A stretch of 64,000 bases of DNA from Pseudomonas sp. HN11 (GTDB lineage Bacteria; Pseudomonadota; Gammaproteobacteria; Pseudomonadales; Pseudomonadaceae), in NCBI RefSeq assembly GCF_021390155.1, contig NZ_CP089985.1:2057001-2121000 (forward strand). Reading direction: 5' to 3'. Shown here piece after piece: positions 23,478 through 30,997 of the stretch. Position 1 is the first letter of the stretch. The number at the start of each line of letters is the position of its first letter. Under the pieces are notes generated by a model that saw nothing but the letters and a program-made list of their open reading frames with translations, made no database searches and was not told the origin of the DNA. The translations under genes were made by a program, and so were the position numbers.

Positions 23478-23531
23478 TCCTGCGTGGCGCACGTGTTTTT
23501 ACATGCTGTCATTGGTCTACATCGATCAACC

Positions 23532-23559
23532 GGAACTGTTACGCCCCTCCGACCACACA
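23532..23559 (+). promoter_or_regulatory. hrp box 3 (HrpL-dependent promoter)
   Basis: GGAACT (23532-23537), 15 bases, then CCACACA (23553-23559). It is nearly identical in layout and spacer to hrp box 2 and lies 95 bases before the ATG at 23655. Confidence 0.8.
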
Positions 23560-23654
23560 TCGAGTGCCTGTCTGACTGAAATCCATTTGATGATTTCGGC
23601 CATCTCGGTGGCGATTACCTGGCAGGCATGTAACTGAAAAAGTTGGAGAGACCC

Positions 23655-24572
23655 ATGAGACTTGAGGGTGCATCAATCCCTGTACGGCCGTCGGCCCCGG
23701 ACGAGTCGACTGTACGTACAGCTACGCCACCATTGGCCCTCCAGCCAGAACCCTGGAATGAGGCCCGTCCTTTGCCGACTGGCGGGGTATTTCGCAGACC
23801 ACTGCTATTGAGTGAGACACCATCGGTACTGCATCACAGGGAGCTGCAGAATGCCCCTGTGGCACGCACGAAGCCCCATGAGCCGGGTGCGAAGTCCTCT
23901 GACAGCCAATTGGCGACAGCCCTGGAGAAAAATTTCGGGTTACTGCATCCGTTCCTCAAGGAAGGTCGGCTGACGTGGTCAGCATTGCTGCGGGTTGCTG
24001 CAGAACCTACAGGGCAAAACGAAGAGTTTGATAAAACAATTAAAATCGTCAGCGAAATTATCGGGCGTCCCCCGTTGAGGGACGCGATCATAAGCCGCTA
24101 TGGCGATATTACGAGAGACAGTCTCAAAGCGGCTGCTTCGGCGTTGCTGGGCAACAGCTCGTCAAGCGAATTCAGCCAGGATCCGTTCCATGCTCAAGGC
24201 AATGCCAGGGTGGTTCAAGCCCTGCAAGGTCAGTTCGAGCAATTGAGAGACAAAACCAAGGATCGGACGTTTCTATTCGAACAGCACCAGTATGTCAAAA
24301 TTGACACACTCAAAGCGGTGATGCAGGACCCATACGACGTCGATCAACATGGTGCACCTGTACTGGAGCCGTTTACGGGTATGCCCAAGTCCAAGTACAG
24401 CGAGCTTTGCGTCTATACCGCCAGGAACATCCTCGAGCGTCCAGGGTTGTTGCCCTCGCTGGTGCAAGCCAATGGCGCGCGACTGTTTGGTCCACCTCAT
24501 CATGAAGGTTGTCTCAGCAATAAAAGCCTCGACCGCTGGCTGGAGCAGGATCACGCGCGCAAGGCGCGCTGA
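23655..24572 (+). CDS. HrpL-regulated candidate type III secreted protein, second member
   Basis: A 305-residue protein with a Pro/Ser/Thr-rich N-terminus (LEGASIPVRPSAPDESTVRT) and a helical body resembling that of the 22055 gene: DKTIKIVSEIIGRPPLRDAI, VVQALQGQFEQLRDKTKDRT and ARNILERPGLLPSLVQANG, then CLSNKSLDRWLEQ at the end. The ATG at 23655 has GGAGA upstream; a TTG 12 bases earlier would merge with that ribosome site. The hrp box predicts HrpL control. The molecular role (translocator, harpin or effector) is undetermined. Confidence 0.68.
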   Translation: MRLEGASIPVRPSAPDESTVRTATPPLALQPEPWNEARPLPTGGVFRRPLLLSETPSVLHHRELQNAPVARTKPHEPGAKSSDSQLATALEKNFGLLHPFLKEGRLTWSALLRVAAEPTGQNEEFDKTIKIVSEIIGRPPLRDAIISRYGDITRDSLKAAASALLGNSSSSEFSQDPFHAQGNARVVQALQGQFEQLRDKTKDRTFLFEQHQYVKIDTLKAVMQDPYDVDQHGAPVLEPFTGMPKSKYSELCVYTARNILERPGLLPSLVQANGARLFGPPHHEGCLSNKSLDRWLEQDHARKAR

Positions 24573-24575
24573 CGC

Positions 24576-25727
24576 TTACACCTTGAGGATCCTGCCACTG
24601 ATAGCCACGGCCGCCAGCAACACCGCGATCAGCACAAAGGCGGTGCTCAGGCTGCTGCCATGGGCGATAAAGCCGATCACAGCGGGGCCGGCAAGAATGC
24701 CGGCATAACCCAGAGTGGTAATGGCAGGCACCGCGATATGTTCTGGCATGGCCTTTTGCTTGCCGACTGCGGTGTAGAGCACCGGCACGATATTCGAGCA
24801 ACCGGCACCCACCAAGGCATACCCGAGCAGCGCGGTTTCCCACGCCGGGAACAAGGTCGCCAGCAACATGCCAGCAGTGGCCAGTGCACCGCCGATCATG
24901 ATGACTCGGGTGGCGCCCAGTCGTCGCACAATGGCGTCACCCGTCAGGCGCCCGGCAGTCATGGTCAGGGCGAACGCTGCATAACCAAGGCCCGCATAGG
25001 CTTCGTCCAGACCTCGTTCTGCGCTGAGGAATACAGCGCTCCAGTCGAGTACGGCACCCTCGGCCAAAAACACAATGAAACACAGGCAACCGATAAACAG
25101 CACCACGCCGTGGGGTACTGCAAACGCGGGGCCGGAGCTCTCACTGCCGTAAGGCAGCAGGTGCGGCCCTGCCTTGAGCAACGCCACGGCCATGATGACG
25201 ATCACCACCAAGGTTGCCTGCAGTGGCGATAAGCCCAGCCCCAGCAACCCGGCAACCCCCGCCGCGCCGACGATGCCCCCCAGGCTGAACAGACCGTGGA
25301 AGCCCGACATCATGGTTTTGCCGCTGGCGCGCTCGACGATCACCGCCTGCAGGTTGACCGTTGAATCCACCGTACCCAGGCCAGCGCCAAACAGGAACAA
25401 TCCTGCTATCAGCAGTGGAATTGAGCTGACGGTTGCCAGCATCGGCAAGGCCAGGCAGATCATGATCGTGCCGGCGCTCAACACGCGTCGGCAGCCATAG
25501 CGTGACGCCAGTGCGCCTGCCACCGGCATCGCGATGATCGACCCCACGCCCAGGCACAGCAGCAACAGGCCAAGCGTACCTTCATTCAGGTTTGCACGCG
25601 CCTTGGCGTAAGGCACCAGCGGTGCCCAGGCGGCGATGCCGAAGCCGGCGATGAAAAAAGCGATGCGGGTCGACATTTGTTCCAGCCGGCCGGGAACCAC
25701 GGGTGCTGAGGTGGAGATGGCAGTCAT
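24576..25727 (-). CDS. MFS transporter (FucP/YbjJ-like)
   Basis: A 383-residue major facilitator permease with about twelve hydrophobic spans. FFIAGFGIAAWAPLVPYAKA at the start and MMSGFHGLFSLGGIVGAAG in the middle are typical of the YbjJ/fucose-permease-like group. AAGGA lies six bases before the ATG at 25727; an upstream ATG at 25748 overlaps that site. It converges with the hrp-box gene, three bases apart, and is divergent from the DapF-like gene. Substrate unknown. Confidence 0.85.
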   Translation of the reverse strand: MTAISTSAPVVPGRLEQMSTRIAFFIAGFGIAAWAPLVPYAKARANLNEGTLGLLLLCLGVGSIIAMPVAGALASRYGCRRVLSAGTIMICLALPMLATVSSIPLLIAGLFLFGAGLGTVDSTVNLQAVIVERASGKTMMSGFHGLFSLGGIVGAAGVAGLLGLGLSPLQATLVVIVIMAVALLKAGPHLLPYGSESSGPAFAVPHGVVLFIGCLCFIVFLAEGAVLDWSAVFLSAERGLDEAYAGLGYAAFALTMTAGRLTGDAIVRRLGATRVIMIGGALATAGMLLATLFPAWETALLGYALVGAGCSNIVPVLYTAVGKQKAMPEHIAVPAITTLGYAGILAGPAVIGFIAHGSSLSTAFVLIAVLLAAVAISGRILKV

Positions 25728-25899
25728 GAAAAATCCTTGGTTTTGCATTCAACGAACGGTGTCCGGCGTGACATCCTTGCACATCAGGTCCTTTGGAGCG
25801 AGCCGGGTGTCTCTGGGTCTTTGATGATCGTGAATTTTATTTTTACAAGCTGGAACCTCGTGGCGGTTGATTGCCACCCAAGAGTCATCGAGTGCGTAG

Positions 25900-25985
25900 G
25901 AGGCGGTCTGGAAGGTGCGTAATCCCTGTGGGAACTGATGAACCCCAGGTTTCTCGCGGTGGATTACCACCTTCCAGGCCGCCTC
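25900..25985. repeat. Long imperfect inverted repeat (25-bp arms) in the 357-base intergenic region
   Basis: The left arm 25900-25925 and the right arm 25961-25985 are reverse complements except for one mismatch and one extra base; the core is CTGGAAGGTG. The loop is 35 bases. It lies between the MFS and DapF-like promoters, where I see no gene. It could be a hairpin, a small non-autonomous element or a large operator. Confidence 0.6.
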
Positions 25986-26084
25986 TGAAACGTCAGGTAG
26001 ACCATGACTTGAAAGCATAGATCGCACACAATCGAACACACTTTGCTGTTTCGATCATCAATGCATGTTCAAGTGGACGACCTT

Positions 26085-27071
26085 ATGACCCGGTTCTACG
26101 ACGCCCGCGGCAATATTTATGGCGTGGTCAGCCCGACCGTATTAAGAAGCAAGGGCATTGATCTACCCGAAAACGCTGCCCTGGCCGCGCAGACTCGCGC
26201 CCGTTGGACGACGTCAGCTATCGCATCCGAATGCAGTTGGGGTTCGATGCCACGCCCGAACGGCGCCAAGGCCCACCGTTGCGATGGTCTGCTGGTCGGG
26301 CCGTTCCAGGCCACACCGCCGTTCGATCTGCTGATCATCAACACCGACGGTTCCCTGGCCGAACGCAGTGGTAATGGTCTGACGATTTTCGCCCAGGCGC
26401 TTACTGACCAGGGCTTGATGGCAGAGGCCTGTGAGTTGCGGGTCCATCACGACCAACCGGACGCGATATCGCCAGTCATCACTCGCGTCGAGCCGGCCGT
26501 GCGTGAGCGGGTTGCAGGGTTCTGGCTCGAACTGGGTTCGCCCGAGTTCGGGCCAGTAGCGGTGTGCGCAAAGAGCATTGATCAGGCGTTTCTGGGCGCC
26601 ACTGAGATGAGTCATATCAGAGCGCTGGCGGCGCTCAATCCTGAATGGGCAAACAGTCAATTTGTGCGGGTGGGTAATCCCCATTGCGTGACGTTGGTCG
26701 AGCAGGTATCGGCACTGCCGGATAACGCACAGATGCAGCAGCCGGCGCTGTTCAAACCCTTGCAGGCGATTGCCTTCGCACCGCCGATGGGTGAAGGTCG
26801 GCCCTGCCTTGCCGGGGTCAACTTGCAATGGGCGGCGCGACAGCCGGGTAATCGAATCATCGCACGGGTGTTCGAGCGGGGAGAGGGGCCTACCGCGTCT
26901 TCGGGTACCAGTGCCACCGCCGTGGCTTGCGCAGGGTGGCGTGCGGGTTGGGTCGAGGATGGGGAGGTCGCCGTGGTAATGCCGGGTGGCGTTGCGCCAG
27001 TGCGTCTGCGCACTCAGGATGAGAGGTTGCTGGGTGTCAGTCTATTCGGGGCTGCAAGCCTACAGGTGTAG
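26085..27071 (+). CDS. Diaminopimelate-epimerase-fold protein with both catalytic Cys replaced by Ser
   Basis: A 328-residue protein of the DapF/PhzF fold. TRFYDARGNIYGVVSP replaces the usual TKMHGLGNDF opening, IINTDGSLAERSGNG matches FNADGSEVAQCGNG, RVGNPHCVTLVE is conserved, and FERGEGPTASSGTSA matches YERGAGETQACGSGA. Both epimerase cysteines are therefore serine, at Ser95 and Ser273, so ordinary two-base Cys/Cys epimerisation is unlikely. The start at 26085 fits the family; ATG codons at 26061 and 26043 are possible. It is divergent from an MFS gene and separate from any lysine-biosynthesis gene here. Confidence 0.8.
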   Translation: MTRFYDARGNIYGVVSPTVLRSKGIDLPENAALAAQTRARWTTSAIASECSWGSMPRPNGAKAHRCDGLLVGPFQATPPFDLLIINTDGSLAERSGNGLTIFAQALTDQGLMAEACELRVHHDQPDAISPVITRVEPAVRERVAGFWLELGSPEFGPVAVCAKSIDQAFLGATEMSHIRALAALNPEWANSQFVRVGNPHCVTLVEQVSALPDNAQMQQPALFKPLQAIAFAPPMGEGRPCLAGVNLQWAARQPGNRIIARVFERGEGPTASSGTSATAVACAGWRAGWVEDGEVAVVMPGGVAPVRLRTQDERLLGVSLFGAASLQV

Positions 27072-27374
27072 TGTGTGGAAACCGCTGATGCTGTAATTCG
27101 GTGTCGGCTGTTTCTTTAATAGTTAGTTGCGTATATGAAGTTATGTGTAGGGCATTTCTTGTTGATAAGAAGTGGCGATTTGACTCGTTTTATTTTTTTG
27201 TAAAAGACCTTTCTAGTTTGGTTGTACGAAACTTCTTTTTTATTTTTCAACGGCCGTTTTTCGCCTGTAATCGCTAAGCTTTGGCACGTTCAGGTGCTTT
27301 TTCGGTCACTCATTCTGCGTGTGGCGAGAGAAGGTTTTTCAGGGTGATCATGTATTAACGACGGGTAACAACGG
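27072..27374. other. AT-rich intergenic region upstream of vgrG
   Basis: 303 bases without a plausible gene. It is clearly richer in A and T than its surroundings, as promoter regions of horizontally acquired T6SS cassettes often are. A sigma-54-like TGGCAC near 27282 has the wrong spacing to GC, so I do not call it a promoter. Confidence 0.5.
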
Positions 27375-29390
27375 ATGGTTGACACGTTTGTTTTGTCACG
27401 TTTCAAACTGGTTCTTCCAGGCATAAGTAATGACTTCCAGGTGTTGGCATTCAAAGGCAGCGAGGCCCTTGATCAGCCGTTTTCCATTCAGGTACAGGTA
27501 GTGAGTGAAAACCCATGCCTTGATCTGGAGGCATTGCTTCATCAACCCGCTTACCTGGACTTCGGCGACATGAGCGAAGGCCTGCATGGGCAGGTTTACG
27601 CCGTTGGCCGGGACGACCCGGGGCGACGGATCACTCGCTATCACCTGACCCTGGTCCCCCGTCTGGCCTACCTTGCGCACCGGCGCGACCAGCGGATTTT
27701 CCAGCAGCGCAGTGTGCCGCAGATCATTGCAACGGTTCTTGAACAGCACGGTATTCTGGCGGACGCCTATACCTTTGAGCTGGGTCCGGTAGTTTATCCG
27801 CCGCGCACGTTCTGTGTGCAGTATGCGGAAAGCGATCTGCACTTCATTCAGCGGCTTTGCGAAGAAGAGGGTATTCACTACCATTTCCGCCACAGCGCGG
27901 ATGCTCATCTGTTGGTGTTTGGTGATGACCAGACGGTATTTCGCCGCTTGCCCGTGCAGCGCTATTGCCCGGGTGGCGGGCCGCACGCTGATACGCAGGT
28001 TGTTCAACGGTTCGATGTTCGCCTCGCCACCCGCAGCCAGAAGACGGTGCGCCGCGATCATGATTTCGAACATCCTTCGTTGCACCTGCAGGACTCTGCA
28101 GGGTCTGTTCCGACGCAACCGCTTGAGGATTATCACTACCCCGCAGGATTCATCGACCGCGCTCGGGGTAAGCGATTGGCGCGCCGGGGTCTGGAGCGCC
28201 ACCAACGCGACCGTCGTCGCGCATTGGGCAAGAGTGATCAACCCACGCTGCGCAGCGGGCATTTCCTCCAATTGAGCGATCACCCCGATCCGTCCTGCAA
28301 TGATTTGTGGCTCATTACGTCGGTTCGTCACGAAGGCTATCAACCGCAGGTGCTGGAGGAGGCGACACCCCCGGCTGATGGGTTCCGGGGGTATCGCAAT
28401 CGCTTTACCGCGACACCCTGGCAGGCGGTGCATCGACCGCCTCTCAAGCATCCCAAGCCGACCCTCCATGGCAGCCAGACGGCAACGGTGACCGGGCCTG
28501 CCGGTGAAGAGGTGCATTGCGACGCCCATGGTCGGGTAAAGATTCGTTTTCACTGGGATCGCCTGGACATGACGAATGAGAAAAGCAGTTGCTGGGTACG
28601 CGTCGCGTCCGGGTGGGCGGGTGACGGGTTCGGTGCAACCATGATCCCAAGGGTCGGTATGGAAGTGCTGGTGACCTTTCTGGAAGGCGATCCGGACCGG
28701 CCGTTGATCAACGGTTGCCTGCCGAACGCGTTGCACCGTCCGGCCTATCTTTTGCCGCAGCACAAGACCCGCAGTGTCTTGCGCAGCAGCTCCCTCGGCG
28801 GTGCAGGTTCGAACGAGTTATACCTGGAAGACCGCCGTGGCGAAGAGCTCGTTTATCTTCGCGCGCAGCGGGACCTGGAGCAGCAGGTCGGCCATGACAG
28901 TCGGTTGGAGGTGATGGGGGAGCGGCAGGAAGTCATCCATGGCATGAGTACGGTTCATCTGGGAAGCGAAGAGCATCGTCATGTCACCGGCGATCGCAAC
29001 GTCGTGCTCAAGGCAAGCGACCACCTTGATGTACAAGGCGATAGCCGGACCCATATAGGTCAGACCTTGATCGTTGAAGCCGGGCAGCAGCTTCACCTCA
29101 AGTCCGGTTCCAGCCTGGTAATTGATGCCGGTGTGCAATTGAGCCTCAAGGCCGGTGGGGAGCATCTGGTCATCCAGGCGGGCGGCATCTTCAGCAGTCG
29201 CCCCATTAGCCTTGGCGGTTTGCCGTCCGTCACCCGGTTGACGGGTGTCGCGGCGTCGTCCGATCGGCCAAAGATCGCTACGGTGCAAGGCAGCATCGGA
29301 AACTTGGCCAGGCAATTGGGCGCGGATTATTGCCCGGTATGCGAGCGCTGTCGTGAAGGCCTGTGTGACCTGCCGGGGAGGGCTGCTTGA
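27375..29390 (+). CDS. vgrG: Type VI secretion spike protein VgrG
   Basis: A 671-residue VgrG (TssI), the trimeric tip of the T6SS needle. The gp27-like part carries FVLSRFKLVLPGISNDFQVL and YAESDLHFIQRLCEEEGIHY; the gp5 OB-fold part carries EVHCDAHGRVKIRFHWDR and WVRVASGWAGDGFGATMIPR with GMEVLVTFLEGDPDRP; a beta-helix of repeated short strands follows (residues about 480-600). The C-terminal extension is short and holds a Cys cluster, YCPVCERCREGLC. No enzymatic domain is fused, so effectors are separate: the adaptor and lipase follow at once. No other T6SS structural gene is present, so this is an orphan vgrG island. Confidence 0.96.
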   Translation: MVDTFVLSRFKLVLPGISNDFQVLAFKGSEALDQPFSIQVQVVSENPCLDLEALLHQPAYLDFGDMSEGLHGQVYAVGRDDPGRRITRYHLTLVPRLAYLAHRRDQRIFQQRSVPQIIATVLEQHGILADAYTFELGPVVYPPRTFCVQYAESDLHFIQRLCEEEGIHYHFRHSADAHLLVFGDDQTVFRRLPVQRYCPGGGPHADTQVVQRFDVRLATRSQKTVRRDHDFEHPSLHLQDSAGSVPTQPLEDYHYPAGFIDRARGKRLARRGLERHQRDRRRALGKSDQPTLRSGHFLQLSDHPDPSCNDLWLITSVRHEGYQPQVLEEATPPADGFRGYRNRFTATPWQAVHRPPLKHPKPTLHGSQTATVTGPAGEEVHCDAHGRVKIRFHWDRLDMTNEKSSCWVRVASGWAGDGFGATMIPRVGMEVLVTFLEGDPDRPLINGCLPNALHRPAYLLPQHKTRSVLRSSSLGGAGSNELYLEDRRGEELVYLRAQRDLEQQVGHDSRLEVMGERQEVIHGMSTVHLGSEEHRHVTGDRNVVLKASDHLDVQGDSRTHIGQTLIVEAGQQLHLKSGSSLVIDAGVQLSLKAGGEHLVIQAGGIFSSRPISLGGLPSVTRLTGVAASSDRPKIATVQGSIGNLARQLGADYCPVCERCREGLCDLPGRAA

Positions 29391-30226
29391 TGCCGAACAT
29401 GCCAGAGCAATGGATGGCTCAACAACAGCACGCAGGGCGGCGACTGTGTTTGATCCTTGAGGGCCAGAACGACGCATGCCAGCCGCTATTGGCAATACGG
29501 GATTTGGCGGAATATCGCAGCCTTTACGCCGAGACCGCGCTAGCGGAGTTGGCGGCGCAAGGCCCGGTGATTCTGCTGCTGGAGCAGTTGAGCGAACCCG
29601 CATTGCTCGGCCTACTGCAACTTCCCGAGGCGAACTGGGGGTGGCTGGGCAGTTTGCCAAGTGAAGACCTGGCCGCCGTGACACGACACTGGCGCGAGCG
29701 GCTGCTGGTGGGCCCACAAGGCGCGCAATCGATGTACCGTTTTCACGACAACCGTACCCTGGCGCGTGCGCTGGCCTATCTATGCCCGGACCACTGGCCG
29801 GTATACCTCGGGCCGTTGATCAGCGTGTGCTACTGGCATGAAGACCGCTGGCACACGGGTGACAACCCGGCCCCCGGTGAGTATCCGTTGCCTGACCCGG
29901 CTCCCTGGCTGAGTACGCCCAACCCAAATGGCGAAGCCATCCTGCACGCCAATATCCTGCGTTATCTGTTGGCCGAACACAGTGAGGATCTGATCGCATT
30001 AGTGGAATTCCAGGACCCAAGAATCTGGCTGGACCACGTATTGAAAAAAGCTCGGGGCTGGCAATGGCAGGCGCCGGACCAGCTGGAATTTCTGGTGGTG
30101 CGCCAGTTGGAAGAGGTTACGCGAAGCAGTGTTATTCGGTGGCAGCCGGTAATTGGTGAAACCCCGCGGGAGCACTTTGACCGGGTGGTTGAACAGTGGA
30201 GATTGGCGGAGGCAAAGGATGAATAA
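29390..30226 (+). CDS. DUF4123-family T6SS adaptor
   Basis: A 278-residue DUF4123 protein. Such proteins load a specific effector onto their VgrG and are encoded between the two. Recognisable parts are CLILEGQNDACQPLLAI at the start, GPVILLLEQ, GWLGSLPSEDLAAVTRHWRE and MYRFHDNRTLARALAYLCP, with a Trp-rich C-terminal half. It starts one base inside the VgrG stop (TGATG), so translation is coupled. The cargo is presumably the lipase two genes downstream. Confidence 0.88.
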   Translation: MPNMPEQWMAQQQHAGRRLCLILEGQNDACQPLLAIRDLAEYRSLYAETALAELAAQGPVILLLEQLSEPALLGLLQLPEANWGWLGSLPSEDLAAVTRHWRERLLVGPQGAQSMYRFHDNRTLARALAYLCPDHWPVYLGPLISVCYWHEDRWHTGDNPAPGEYPLPDPAPWLSTPNPNGEAILHANILRYLLAEHSEDLIALVEFQDPRIWLDHVLKKARGWQWQAPDQLEFLVVRQLEEVTRSSVIRWQPVIGETPREHFDRVVEQWRLAEAKDE

Positions 30227-30983
30227 GCCAAGGTTGGTTCTGTTCATTGCGGTGGCGTTGTCAGGGCTAACTGGGTGTGCGGGGAAGTCGGTCGATAGCT
30301 TTACGTTGGAGGTGGATTTACCGGCGGAGTTTCGCTTCATCGGTGGCGCCAACTACGGGCCTGCGACCGGGGAAACCTGCACGTTGCCGAATCGTCGAGG
30401 CAAGAGGCCGGAGCGGAAGATTTTCATTGCGCGCTACAAACCGGTGGCTGAACGGGTGAGTTTTGAACTGCCGCTGACGGAGGTGATTGAAGGTTGCCCT
30501 ACGGTTTTGTGGAGTGTGGACTTTGATATTTATGCGAAGTGGGGAAAGAGAGATACAGACGTTGGGGGGGACATTGCAGGTTTCTCAATTTCGGACCCTT
30601 CTAACGCCGATAGACCTGAGATGCCAGAAACAGGTGTTCAGGAACTCCATAAGCAATGTCAGTGGTTTTTCCGGACAGTGGGCCCTCAGCATGCGATCAG
30701 AAAGATTCTCGAGTGCCGTTCACTGGGGGCAGTGAGTCCTTTGCCTCGGCTCATGCAACGAGAACAGTTAGCAGGGAAAACCCTCAGGATGGTGCTGACT
30801 GTCACTGATCGGGAAGAACCAGCGTTTGGCGATAGTTGGGTTGCCGTTCCGGGCGGCTGGAAGCGATGCAAAGGTAAAAGTTTTGAAGATTTGGATGCGT
30901 TTTGCAACGGCAATACGACCGACTTCAAGCCCATAAAAATGCCGGATGGTCGCGTCTGTGATGTTTATCCAACATGTAAGTAA
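30219..30983 (+). CDS. Lipoprotein, candidate immunity protein for the T6SS lipase
   Basis: A 254-residue lipoprotein with a signal peptide and lipobox LSGLTGC (lipidated Cys20, followed by Ala, so outer-membrane sorting is expected). The mature part has several Cys residues and no enzyme motif I know. The position between adaptor and lipase effector, and the periplasmic side of action of T6SS lipases, match known lipoprotein immunity proteins, which bind the lipase in the periplasm. Its start overlaps the adaptor end by eight bases. The DNA from about 30500 to 30980 is poorer in GC than its neighbours, as is frequent for immunity genes. Confidence 0.72.
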   Translation: MNKPRLVLFIAVALSGLTGCAGKSVDSFTLEVDLPAEFRFIGGANYGPATGETCTLPNRRGKRPERKIFIARYKPVAERVSFELPLTEVIEGCPTVLWSVDFDIYAKWGKRDTDVGGDIAGFSISDPSNADRPEMPETGVQELHKQCQWFFRTVGPQHAIRKILECRSLGAVSPLPRLMQREQLAGKTLRMVLTVTDREEPAFGDSWVAVPGGWKRCKGKSFEDLDAFCNGNTTDFKPIKMPDGRVCDVYPTCK

Positions 30984-30997
30984 CTAGGAGCAGGTTC

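Noticed and set aside
25931..25972. A fourth hrp box: GGAACT followed by CCAC
   Set aside because: The spacer is about 30 bases, twice the allowed 15-16, and no gene follows at the right distance.
27281..27300. Sigma-54-like promoter TGGCAC...GTGC upstream of vgrG
   Set aside because: The GG to GC distance is 11 bases where 10 is required, and the -12 element is poor; sigma-54 spacing is strict.
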